Positions 34,954 to 41,830 of a stretch of DNA of 57,266 bases are shown here, one piece after another; positions within the stretch are counted from its first letter, which is position 1; every line of letters begins with the position of its first letter. Both the position numbers and the translations under genes were made by a program. Origin of the DNA: Chloroflexota bacterium (GTDB lineage: Bacteria; Chloroflexota; Dormibacteria; Dormibacterales; Dormibacteraceae). The notes beneath the pieces were generated by a model. It was not told where the DNA came from. It worked only from the letters and a program-made list of their open reading frames with translations, and did no database searches. The stretch is taken from assembly GCA_005881275.1 (NCBI GenBank), contig VBEF01000040.1, positions 1-57,266 of the forward strand, in the 5' to 3' direction.

Positions 34954-35532
34954 GTGAGGTGGCTTGTGACGCACCTCTTTCGCGTCACGGTCACCGGCCT
35001 GGAAAACATTCCAAAGCCGCCGTACATCATCGCCGCCAATCACCAGGCCTGGTACGACCCTGCCTTCATCATCCCGTTCTTTCCGGAGCGGCCACTCATC
35101 TACACGATGGCCAGGCGCGAGACCGTCTTCAACCGGGCATGGAAGCGAAGACTGCTTCCGCTCATTGGCGTCTTTCCCATCTCGCCGAACAGGGGAGAGC
35201 TCGATGAGCAGGGACTCCGCACCGTCTACCAGGTGCTCGAGCGTGGCGGCGTGATGCTGATATTTCCCGAGGGCCGCTACTCGCGCGGTCGGGCGCTGCG
35301 GCCGCTGAAGAACGGCATCGGCTACTTCGCGCTGCAGGCCGGCGTGCCCGTCAGCCCGGTCGCGGTTCGCGGCACCGACTCCCTGTGGCCCTTCCATCGC
35401 GTGGAGGTCTCCATCGGGCCGCCGATCAAGCCGGACCTGCCCGCGTGGTGGCAGCTCAGCCGCCGGGTCACGGGCATGGTCGAGAGAGTGAGGAATTCCA
35501 TCGCGACCGCCCTTGCCAAGCGCCGAGCCTGA
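34954..35532 (+). CDS. plsC: 1-acyl-sn-glycerol-3-phosphate acyltransferase (PlsC family)
   Basis: The 192-residue protein has the acyltransferase motif NHQAWYD (HX4D), the substrate motif FPEGRYSRG and the third block GVPVSPVAVRGTD. It probably makes phosphatidic acid at the membrane. GTG at 34954 is the first normal start codon. The frame stays open about 200 bases upstream with plausible residues (PPRLYLFLRRLVRW) but no ATG, GTG or TTG, so a CTG start at 34873 is possible. The previous hydrolase ends at 34829. The long inverted-repeat element begins at its stop codon. Confidence 0.85.
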   Translation: MRWLVTHLFRVTVTGLENIPKPPYIIAANHQAWYDPAFIIPFFPERPLIYTMARRETVFNRAWKRRLLPLIGVFPISPNRGELDEQGLRTVYQVLERGGVMLIFPEGRYSRGRALRPLKNGIGYFALQAGVPVSPVAVRGTDSLWPFHRVEVSIGPPIKPDLPAWWQLSRRVTGMVERVRNSIATALAKRRA

Positions 35533-35787
35533 GGGTCTCGACCCCCGAGAGTTCTCGCATCTACGCGGCCTAGGCGGCCGGGCGCCAGACCACCCCCCGA
35601 AATCTGCGATTTCGCGGGGACCCCGGATGGCGCTTAAGCCGGCGTCGACTCCTGCGCGCGCTCGGTCAGCAGCCCCGCACAACGATGCGGGGACCCCAGC
35701 AGGTTGCGCTCCCTCGCGTGCTCGTCGTCTCCTTGGCTCCGGCCGCCGATGCCGCGAGCTGCGTCGAACTTCGGGAGTCGAGACCCT
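35532..35787. repeat. Long inverted repeat with two inner hairpins, non-coding
   Basis: The first 11 bases (AGGGTCTCGAC, 35532-35542) are the exact reverse complement of the last 11 (35777-35787). The similarity continues inward for about 58 bases per arm, with roughly 46 paired matches, including GGCGGCCGG (35573-35581) with 35739-35747. The 135-base centre holds two hairpins: CGAAATC (35598-35604) with 35608-35614, and CCCCGCA (35673-35679) with 35686-35692. Both are followed by GGGGACCCC. There is no convincing target-site duplication. It could be a miniature mobile element or a structured leader RNA for the epimerase gene. Confidence 0.7.
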
Positions 35788-35801
35788 AGAATCCTTGGGT
35801 T

Positions 35802-36761
35802 TTGCACCTGGTCATCGGAGCCGGAGAGTTTCTCGGCCACCACGTCACGCGAGCCCTCGCCGCCGACGTGCCCGTCATCGAGCTGAACGCCGACGCTGAC
35901 GACGAGACACTGAGCGACGCGATCTCAGGCATCGAGGTCGTGATCTTCTGCGCCGAGACCAGTCCACCGGCCCACCGTCTTCGCTTCCGGAAACGACCGC
36001 CGCACATCCTGAGTCGCGTCGTCGAGGCGGCGCGCACCGCAAATGTGCGGCGACTCGTTTACGTGTCGACGGCGGACGTCTATGGTCCCGACCACTTCGC
36101 GCGCGTCACCGAGAAGTCGGCGCTCAAGCCCGCTCACGCCTACGAGCGATTAAAGCTCTACGCGGAGGAATGGCTGCTCGAGACGGCGCACGACCTGGAC
36201 GTCGTGATCGTCCGTCCCGCGCGCGTGTTTGGCGAGGGCGACGACTGGATCCTGCCACGCCTCATGGCTGCCATGGTGCATGGGCGGGTATGGCTCCCAG
36301 GCGGTGGACGGGCGAAGCAGACATTTGTCTCGGCCGAGGACGTCGGGCGTGCATGCCTGGCAGCGTCTGATCGCGGCCGCCCCGGACATCGCTATCTCGT
36401 GGGAGGCTTTGACTCCACGTGGCGCGACTTCCTTGCCTCAGCGGCACGCGCCGTCGGCTTTGCGGCGGAGATCGCGTCGATTCCTTACGACCTTGCGTAT
36501 CTTCGCGCGCTCGCCCTCGAGACGATCACTCCCGCAGGCGCCGTGGTCTGGCCGGGTATCTACGCCGTGGACGTCTTAGGCAAACCGCACCAGTACGACG
36601 ATTCGTACTCGCGCCGCGAGCTGACCTGGTCGCCGTCGGTCGGCAGCTTCGAGCAGGAGATACCGGCGATGGCCCGGTGGCTGACGCGACTCCCGGTGGT
36701 GGCGGCGGTCCTTGCCGAACAGCCGGCCTCCGCGGGAGCTACTTCACTGCGAGGCAGGTGA
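35802..36761 (+). CDS. NAD-dependent epimerase/dehydratase
   Basis: The 319-residue extended short-chain dehydrogenase has the Rossmann motif GAGEFLG near its N-terminus. STADVYGPDHF gives part of the active site. The catalytic tyrosine is not in a clean YxxxK; YERLKLYAEEW is the likely place (Tyr-x-x-x-Lys reads YERLK). PARVFGEGDDW and KQTFVSAEDV follow. It probably changes a nucleotide sugar or related substrate. The start is TTG at 35802; no ribosome binding site is seen, and the long inverted repeat ends 14 bases upstream. It overlaps the convergent RAM gene by 23 bases. Confidence 0.8.
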   Translation: MHLVIGAGEFLGHHVTRALAADVPVIELNADADDETLSDAISGIEVVIFCAETSPPAHRLRFRKRPPHILSRVVEAARTANVRRLVYVSTADVYGPDHFARVTEKSALKPAHAYERLKLYAEEWLLETAHDLDVVIVRPARVFGEGDDWILPRLMAAMVHGRVWLPGGGRAKQTFVSAEDVGRACLAASDRGRPGHRYLVGGFDSTWRDFLASAARAVGFAAEIASIPYDLAYLRALALETITPAGAVVWPGIYAVDVLGKPHQYDDSYSRRELTWSPSVGSFEQEIPAMARWLTRLPVVAAVLAEQPASAGATSLRGR

Positions 36762-36966
36762 TCGTCTTGAAGACCCCGTCGATCTTCTGGATCTTGTCGA
36801 CGATGAGTGACCCAATCGAGTTGACGTCGGGCGCCTCGCACACCGCGATCACGTCGTACTCGCCGGTGATGGCGTCGGCGGCGGAGATGCCCTGCACGCC
36901 TTCCATCTTCTTGGCCACCTCCAGGGCGCGCCCAGGTGACGCGTTGATGAGGACGTAGGCCTTCAT
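36739..36966 (-). CDS. Stand-alone RAM (Lrp/AsnC ligand-binding) domain
   Basis: The 75-residue protein is the ligand-binding half of Lrp/AsnC regulators without the DNA-binding part: MKAYVLINASPGRALEVAKK, GEYDVIAVCEAPD and GVFKTITCLAVK. Such stand-alone proteins form oligomers and sense amino acids. It is next to ilvA (threonine/serine dehydratase) on the same strand, 50 bases downstream of that gene, so it may sense amino acids linked to that enzyme. Before its ATG lies GGGGG, spaced about 8 bases, as a plausible ribosome binding site. Confidence 0.85.
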   Translation of the reverse strand: MKAYVLINASPGRALEVAKKMEGVQGISAADAITGEYDVIAVCEAPDVNSIGSLIVDKIQKIDGVFKTITCLAVK

Positions 36967-37016
36967 CGTCTAACCCCCATTTTCTTCGTGGACGGAATTA
37001 CGTCAGCGTAACCGGA

Positions 37017-37991
37017 TCAACGAGTTTTGAGGGCGCGCAGCAGGACCTCTTCGGTGATGTTGGCGCCGGACACAACCACGACGACCCTCTCGTTCGGCGC
37101 GGCGCGATGGTGGTAGAGCAATGCGGCGATCGCCGCCGCACCTGCGGGCTCCGCCAGGAGGTGCTCCCACTGGAACAGCAGGCGGATGGCCCGCAGCATC
37201 TCGGCCTCGCTGACGACCACGACCTCGTCGACATAACGCCGAGCCAACTCGAACGTGAGTGGACCTGGGGCGGATGCGGCGAGCCCATCCGCGATCGTGT
37301 CGACGCGTTCCAAAGTCACGATGTGACCAGCGGCGATCGACCGGTGCATCGCGTCCGCGCCGGCGGGCTCGACGCCCACCACGCGAACAGCCGGTCTCCT
37401 CTCCTTGATGTAGAGCGCGATGCCCCCGATCAACCCACCGCCCCCAACGGGGACAATAACCGTGTCGACATCCTCCATCGCGTCGAGGATCTCCAGGCCG
37501 ATCGTCCCCTGTCCCGCAATGACGTGCACGTCGTTGTAGGCGTGCACAAAGGTCGCGCCTGACTCCTTCTGGAAAGCGAGCGCTTCGAGGTTGGCCTCGT
37601 TGTAGTTACGGCCCGCGGGTACGACTCCGGCGCCGAGTCGCCGAATCGCCTCGACCTTGAGCGCGTTGGCGCCTTCGGGGACGTAAACCGTGGCCGGCGT
37701 GTCGAATGTCGCGGCCGCGTAGGCGACCCCTAGCCCGTGGTTCCCGGCCGAGGCGGTGATGACCCCGGCGAGACGTTCCGGGGCAGGGATGTGCGTGATC
37801 CTGTTCAGCGCGCCCCGCACCTTGAAGGCACGTATGGGCTGGACAGTCTCGATCTTGAGATGGACGTGGCAGCGGGCTTTGTCCGTGAACGCGCGCGAGA
37901 ACTGCAGCGGCGTGGGCGGCAGGTAGGGGCGCAGGTCATGCGCGGCCCGTTCCACATCCTCTGGCGAGACCGCCGTTGCCTCGGTGGTCAG
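37017..37991 (-). CDS. ilvA: Threonine/serine dehydratase, probable CTG start
   Basis: This 324-residue fold-type II PLP enzyme deaminates threonine or serine. The PLP lysine is in IRAFKVRGALN (usually SFKIRGA). SAGNHGLGVAYAA, VPVGGGGLIGGIA and the terminal VVVVSGANI follow. It lacks the regulatory ACT region, so it is the catabolic size. The conserved start region SPEDVERAAHDL has no ATG, GTG or TTG upstream. CTG at 37991 overlaps the upstream small gene's stop as CTGA and is the best start. GTG inside that region would remove conserved residues. Confidence 0.87.
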   Translation of the reverse strand: MTTEATAVSPEDVERAAHDLRPYLPPTPLQFSRAFTDKARCHVHLKIETVQPIRAFKVRGALNRITHIPAPERLAGVITASAGNHGLGVAYAAATFDTPATVYVPEGANALKVEAIRRLGAGVVPAGRNYNEANLEALAFQKESGATFVHAYNDVHVIAGQGTIGLEILDAMEDVDTVIVPVGGGGLIGGIALYIKERRPAVRVVGVEPAGADAMHRSIAAGHIVTLERVDTIADGLAASAPGPLTFELARRYVDEVVVVSEAEMLRAIRLLFQWEHLLAEPAGAAAIAALLYHHRAAPNERVVVVVSGANITEEVLLRALKTR

Positions 37992-38146
37992 CGACTTTTC
38001 TTCTTGCGACGCTTGTCTGCCAGGTGCTGAGCCAGCTTCTTCAAGCCTGGATTCACGGAGACCACTTTCGGGCCACGGATCTTCCTGTCGCGCGCCCTGG
38101 TTCGAGCGTTCTCGCGCGGCGAGACCCGGTCGAGCTCGTCGCTCAT
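37988..38146 (-). CDS. Small basic protein, 52 residues
   Basis: ATG at 38146 overlaps the membrane-protein stop as ATGA, and the stop overlaps ilvA as CTGA. The product is 52 residues and very basic: an acidic start (MSDELDRVSP), then RENARTRARDRKIRGPKVVS, and a lysine-rich tail (ADKRRKKKSR). It could bind nucleic acid or the ribosome. No family is recognised. Being locked between two coupled genes makes it likely to be translated. Confidence 0.65.
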   Translation of the reverse strand: MSDELDRVSPRENARTRARDRKIRGPKVVSVNPGLKKLAQHLADKRRKKKSR

Positions 38147-39114
38147 GAGGTGACCTGGGGAGGAGGTGGGGGTGCCGGCTGCACCGGCTGGTAGTAGGAC
38201 GGGGTCGGCGGCTCGAGTTCGATGCGCCGGAAGGCAAGCGTCCAGTAGGTGGAACCCTGCGCGGTCAGGAATCCCTGGACGATCAACACGATCGGCAGCA
38301 GGATGAGCACACCCACCACGATAAGCTGTACGACGGCGGCCGAGCCCGAAGCGAAGAGCGCCACGCCGATGAGCGCGAAAGGCACGGCTATCAGCGCCGC
38401 GACGCAGGCGAAAAGGATGCCCACAACGATGCTCACAGCGACCGCCAGCAGCCAGACGAGGAGCGCTCGGCCAAGGCGCTTGAACAGCAGCCGGTGGGCG
38501 CGGACGATGGCGGCCCGCGCGCCGAGCTGCTCCAGGATGACCGCTCGAGAACCGAAACGATCCAGGAAAAAGAGATAGATGAAGTAGGGAATCGACGCCA
38601 GCCCAAGCAGGATGCCCAGCAGCACAAAGCCGACGCTCGCCCCTCCGCTGTTGTTCGCAATCGACGCCACCGCCCCGAATACGAGCCCCGCCAGGATGAG
38701 GACCACAGGCAGGATGAGCGCGAGCAGCAGAAGCCGGAAGCGGATGATCACCCACATCGTCGCAACCCCGGAACGCCATGCCCACCCGAGTCCGAAGGGC
38801 CGTTCTGCGTCGTGCTCCGCGGCGGCGCGCACGGTCGCGCCTTCGCAAACCGCCGCGAGGATGAAGAAAGCAACCGCCAGCACCACCCACAGCACGATCA
38901 GGAAGACGATCAGGCCGACGTGCTCGCTAACCCAGGTCGTGACCTGCTGCTGTATCTGCGCGGTGCTCGGGGTGCCAGTTCTGCTGCCGGTGCCCTGGTT
39001 GAAGCTGGAGTTGAATCCGGCCCCGCCTTCGCCCGAGAACAACGCGATCAGCCATAGGTACTTATGCCTCCAGGCGATCCGGAACGAGCGCGTGACGTTG
39101 TCCCAGTACTGCAT
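38143..39114 (-). CDS. Multi-pass membrane protein of unknown function
   Basis: The 323-residue protein has about six to seven hydrophobic segments (first around 65-90, then 118-140 and further), a short polar N-terminus (MQYWDNVTRSFRIAWRHKYL) and a proline-rich tail ending PPPPPQVTS. The pattern resembles DUF975-like or glycerophosphodiester phosphodiesterase-membrane-domain proteins, but I cannot assign a family firmly. ATG at 39114 is 2 bases after the end of the broken thioesterase gene. It is coupled by ATGA to the small basic protein, so thioesterase remnant, membrane protein, small protein and ilvA form one unit. Confidence 0.75.
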   Translation of the reverse strand: MQYWDNVTRSFRIAWRHKYLWLIALFSGEGGAGFNSSFNQGTGSRTGTPSTAQIQQQVTTWVSEHVGLIVFLIVLWVVLAVAFFILAAVCEGATVRAAAEHDAERPFGLGWAWRSGVATMWVIIRFRLLLLALILPVVLILAGLVFGAVASIANNSGGASVGFVLLGILLGLASIPYFIYLFFLDRFGSRAVILEQLGARAAIVRAHRLLFKRLGRALLVWLLAVAVSIVVGILFACVAALIAVPFALIGVALFASGSAAVVQLIVVGVLILLPIVLIVQGFLTAQGSTYWTLAFRRIELEPPTPSYYQPVQPAPPPPPQVTS

Positions 39115-39116
39115 GG

Positions 39117-39376
39117 CTAGAACATGGCCGGGACGACAGCCCGCTTGTGGATGCCGTCGCCAAGAAGTGTGTCGCCCTCGTGGCACTCGACCTCGATGTG
39201 TGACCTGCGGGCAGCAGGCGTTCTATCGAGCGATGACAGGTGATCTCCATCAATCCGATCATGGCCGGGGTCGAGAACGTGCCTTTGCCGCCGACGTGGT
39301 GGGTGAGCAATTCGCCTTCAACGACGCGTTCGAGCCTCCCTTCCAGGCCCGGGCGAATCCCCTCGATCGCGTCCAC
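39117..39376 (-). pseudogene. FlK-like thioesterase, internal deletion and frameshift
   Basis: The first frame from GTG 39376 reads IRPGLEGRLERVVEGELLTH, then TFSTPAMIGLMEITCHRSIE and LLPAG. This is the first half of a FlK-type (fluoroacetyl-CoA thioesterase-like) hot-dog enzyme. At about 39200 the frame leaves the family. The family C-terminus (HIEVECHEGDTLLGDGIHKR, then AVVPAMF) continues in a second frame to the stop at 39117. Roughly 36 residues that should hold the TVGT and H-A-A-T-P region are missing. The product is probably inactive, unless this is a sequence error. Confidence 0.75.
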
Positions 39377-39393
39377 GAGATAAATTGTCGTTC

Positions 39394-40278
39394 GTGACGA
39401 CTCGCGAAGTGCGCAAGGCGATCTTTCCCGCCGCAGGTCTCGGGACTCGCTTCCTGCCCGCGACCAAGGCGCAGCCGAAGGAGATGCTGCCGCTCGTCGA
39501 CAAGCCGACCATCCAGTACGGAGTCGAGGAGGCGATCGCAAGCGGCATCGAGCAGGTCATCATGGTGACCGGCGGCGGCAAGCGAGCGATCGTCGACCAC
39601 TTCGACCGCTCGCTGGAGCTCGAGCACTACCTCGAGGAGCGCGGCAAGAGCGACATGCTGCACATCCTGAGCGAGGTCGACGACCTTAGCAACCAGCTCG
39701 ACATCACCTACATCCAACAGAAAGAGCCTCTGGGACTCGGGCACGCTGTCTGGACTGCGCGGCGCCTGGTCGAGGGTGAGGCTTGCGCGGTTCTGCTGGC
39801 GGACGACGTCATCCTCGGCGACGAGCCGTGCCTGAAGCAGCTCATCGAGGCCCATCGCAAAACGGGCGCCACCGTGATCGCCGTTCGGCGTTTTCCGCGC
39901 AGCGAGATCGGGCGCTACGGCGTGGTCGTCACCAACGGCAGCCAGGGGCGCATCCACGAGGTCACCGACATGGTCGAGAAGCCAGAGCCCGGCACCGAGC
40001 CGTCTGACCTGGCGATCCTCGGTCGCTACGTCCTGACCCCGGCGGTGTTCGCCGCGCTCGACCAGGCCGAGCCGGGCGCCGGTAAGGAGATTCAGCTGAC
40101 GGACGCCATCAAGCACGTGCTCGGCAAGGAGCCTGTGGTGGCCCTGGAGTTCACGGGCGACTACTACGACACGGGCACCGTGCCGGGTTACCTGCGGGCC
40201 AACCTGATGCTGGCGATGAAGCGGGAAGGACTCCGGGAACAGCTCCTGCCGCTCCTCCAGGAGCTGCGCGACACCTAG
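39394..40278 (+). CDS. galU: UTP-glucose-1-phosphate uridylyltransferase
   Basis: This 294-residue nucleotidyltransferase makes UDP-glucose for glycolipids and cell-wall sugars. The signature FPAAGLGTRFLPATKAQPKE is clear, with PTIQYGVEEAIASGI, EPLGLGHAVW, LADDVI, EKPEPG and GDYYDTGTVPGYL. GTG at 39394 lies 7 bases after TAAATT (39381-39386), a leaderless-type arrangement. TTG at 39385 is the alternative. The divergent thioesterase remnant starts 17 bases away. GalU and the nearby epimerase could serve the same sugar pathway. Confidence 0.93.
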   Translation: MTTREVRKAIFPAAGLGTRFLPATKAQPKEMLPLVDKPTIQYGVEEAIASGIEQVIMVTGGGKRAIVDHFDRSLELEHYLEERGKSDMLHILSEVDDLSNQLDITYIQQKEPLGLGHAVWTARRLVEGEACAVLLADDVILGDEPCLKQLIEAHRKTGATVIAVRRFPRSEIGRYGVVVTNGSQGRIHEVTDMVEKPEPGTEPSDLAILGRYVLTPAVFAALDQAEPGAGKEIQLTDAIKHVLGKEPVVALEFTGDYYDTGTVPGYLRANLMLAMKREGLREQLLPLLQELRDT

Positions 40279-40303
40279 TCCGGAGACTGCCCGTTTCGGA
40301 GCC

Positions 40304-40309
40304 TATAAT
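40304..40309 (+). promoter_or_regulatory. -10 hexamer upstream of small gene
   Basis: A perfect TATAAT lies 45 bases before the ATG at 40355, just after galU. No clear -35 is seen. This would allow separate transcription of the 87-residue gene and the tandem repeats that follow. Confidence 0.5.
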
Positions 40310-40354
40310 CGGAATACGCTCAATGAGCCGCATCCCTGCCCGAGTGAATTACCT

Positions 40355-40618
40355 ATGGCTGTTTCTGGAAGAAGAAGGTTCGACGACGACAAAGTTGTTC
40401 GGTATGAGACCGCGGAGAAGGACTTCGAGGTCGAAGTCTCGCGCACCCTCAACAAATGGTGCGTCACCGTCTACCAGCAGCCGGACCGCCAAATCCTGGT
40501 CCAAGACTTCTTCCCGGAGCGTTGGAAAGCGCTCGCGCGGGCGCAAGACTTCATCCGGCTCCTGAACCAGCGCAAGAAGAAGGAAGAGGAAGGCGCAGCC
40601 AGCGACGACGATTTTTAG
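40355..40618 (+). CDS. Small charged protein, 87 residues
   Basis: The 87-residue protein starts MAVSGRRRFDDDKVVRYETA, has a compact middle with FEVEVSRTLNKWCVTVYQQP, and ends in a charged tail (RKKKEEEGAASDDDF). No family is recognised. The last codons are part of the tandem repeat unit: the first copy begins inside the codons for DDDF. That suggests the repeat pair arose by duplication including the gene end. A TATAAT lies upstream, so it is probably expressed. Confidence 0.7.
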   Translation: MAVSGRRRFDDDKVVRYETAEKDFEVEVSRTLNKWCVTVYQQPDRQILVQDFFPERWKALARAQDFIRLLNQRKKKEEEGAASDDDF

Positions 40619-40783
40619 AGCGCGGGTGAGGACGGATGTCGCGCGCGGAGCGCGGCAAGGATGCGGCCTTACTGATTGCTCCCCCGCGGAACCCCCTCCT
40701 CCACACACATCGCCCGGTGGCGAATGGAAAGAGGACGCGGGGTGGCGGCCGGAATGAATCCGGCCTGATGGCAACGTCTGGAT
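40607..40783 (+). repeat. Tandem structured repeat, copy 1
   Basis: This is the first of two adjacent units about 177 bases long. Hairpins are CGCGC (40642-40646) with GCGCG (40650-40654), CCCCGCG (40682-40688) with CGCGGGG (40736-40742), and GGCCGG (40747-40752) with CCGGCC (40760-40765). The start overlaps the end of the 87-residue gene. No open frame or known RNA family was recognised. Confidence 0.75.
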
Positions 40784-40960
40784 GACGATTTCTAATCGCG
40801 GGTGAGGACTGATGTCGCGCGCGGAGCGCGGCAAGGATGCGGCCTTACTGATTGCTCCCCCGCGGAACCCCCTCCTCCACACGCAACGCATGGTGGAGGT
40901 TGGTAGGGGGACGCGGGGTGGCGGCCGGAATGAATCCGGCCTGATGGCCACGTCTGGATC
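40784..40960 (+). repeat. Tandem structured repeat, copy 2
   Basis: This copy is nearly identical to copy 1 except for about 30 bases in the middle. Those bases still pair with the constant CCCCCTCCTCCAC: GTGGAGG and AGGGGG complete a nested stem inside CCCCGCG/CGCGGGG. Keeping the pairing while the bases change points to a structured RNA. The end lies 19 bases before the next gene. Confidence 0.75.
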
Positions 40961-40979
40961 TAAGTAGAATCGACGACTC

Positions 40980-41213
40980 GTGAACTGGGCTGTGCTGCGT
41001 CGGGAGTGGGGAGCGGTGACGTTCGTTCTAACCGTCATCGCCGGGATGATCGTGGTCCCGCTCGCCCTCTACTTCGCCAACCAGGGTCCGGGCCCGGTGG
41101 CTGCTCCGAGCCTTACCACCACAAGCAGCGCCCGGGCGAGCAGCGTGACGAGTCCGACGCCTACGCCTTCGGCTTCGCCGTCTGCGTCGCCGAGCGTCTC
41201 ACCGAGCCCGTAG
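40980..41213 (+). CDS. Small single-pass membrane protein with Ser/Pro/Thr tail
   Basis: The 77-residue protein has a short N-terminus (MNWAVLRREWGAV), one membrane segment (about 13-33, TFVLTVIAGMIVVPLALYFA) and an outward tail of serine, threonine and proline ending in repeated SPSASPS units. Such tails are flexible and often glycosylated or wall-spanning. The start is GTG at 40980. It lies just after the tandem structured repeats, so the repeats would be in its leader if transcribed together. Not recognised by family. Confidence 0.65.
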   Translation: MNWAVLRREWGAVTFVLTVIAGMIVVPLALYFANQGPGPVAAPSLTTTSSARASSVTSPTPTPSASPSASPSVSPSP

Positions 41214-41218
41214 GCTGC

Positions 41219-41749
41219 TTACGCGACTCCCCAAAGGAGCCGCTCACCGTTGGGCTGGACGATGTCCTGGAGCGGAAGCGCGAACTCGACGACCGAGCGG
41301 CTTTCCGCGCTGACGCGCATCTCGATCTTCTCGGACAGGCGTAGGTGCGCGATCACCGCGCAGTCGTGGAGGAACGTGAAGACCACCGGGCGCACGAGGT
41401 TCATCACGTAGTCGGCGATTCGCGCGCCGTCGGACAGCTCCTTTCCGGCAACGCTTCGGTCGCGATACGCGAGGACGACGACCTCGTCGCTCAGCATCAC
41501 CGGAGCCGACCATAGGTAGGTCGTCGAATGCGTCTCCGTGAGCTGGAGCAAAATCTCGGCCAGCCTTCGCATGGGCGGCGGAGGCCCTTCGAACAGCAGG
41601 GGCACGTCGCGTTGAGGCTCGTTAAAGTTCTGCGCCCGGTACTGGGCTGTGAACCCCAGGTCGGAGATCCCGGCAAACGGCGCCGGGACCTTGATGGTCA
41701 TCTCGCCAAGGTGTGGATTGGGACGCATTCTGCGACGCGTGTCTTCCAT
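41219..41749 (-). CDS. Hypothetical protein, 176 residues
   Basis: The 176-residue protein is mixed in charge and has no membrane segment or signal peptide. A helical stretch is RRLAEILLQLTETHSTTYLW, followed by strands such as VMLSDEVVVLAYRDRS and PVVFTFLHDCAVIAHLRL. I do not recognise a family. The start could be ATG at 41749 or one of the later ATGs at MRPNPH or MTIKVP. The gene is convergent with the small membrane protein (5 bases between stops) and divergent from the CoA transferase. Confidence 0.65.
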   Translation of the reverse strand: MEDTRRRMRPNPHLGEMTIKVPAPFAGISDLGFTAQYRAQNFNEPQRDVPLLFEGPPPPMRRLAEILLQLTETHSTTYLWSAPVMLSDEVVVLAYRDRSVAGKELSDGARIADYVMNLVRPVVFTFLHDCAVIAHLRLSEKIEMRVSAESRSVVEFALPLQDIVQPNGERLLWGVA

Positions 41750-41830
41750 GCCGTATTAACGCACGGCCGGCCATCGAAAGTCTCCTACCAACGTACGACC
41801 GTGCGGACCGCCTGCACAATTGAACTCGCC

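Noticed and set aside
40607..40960. Tandem repeats as a CRISPR array
   Set aside because: Units are 177 bases, only two copies exist, and there are no short repeats with unique spacers and no cas genes.
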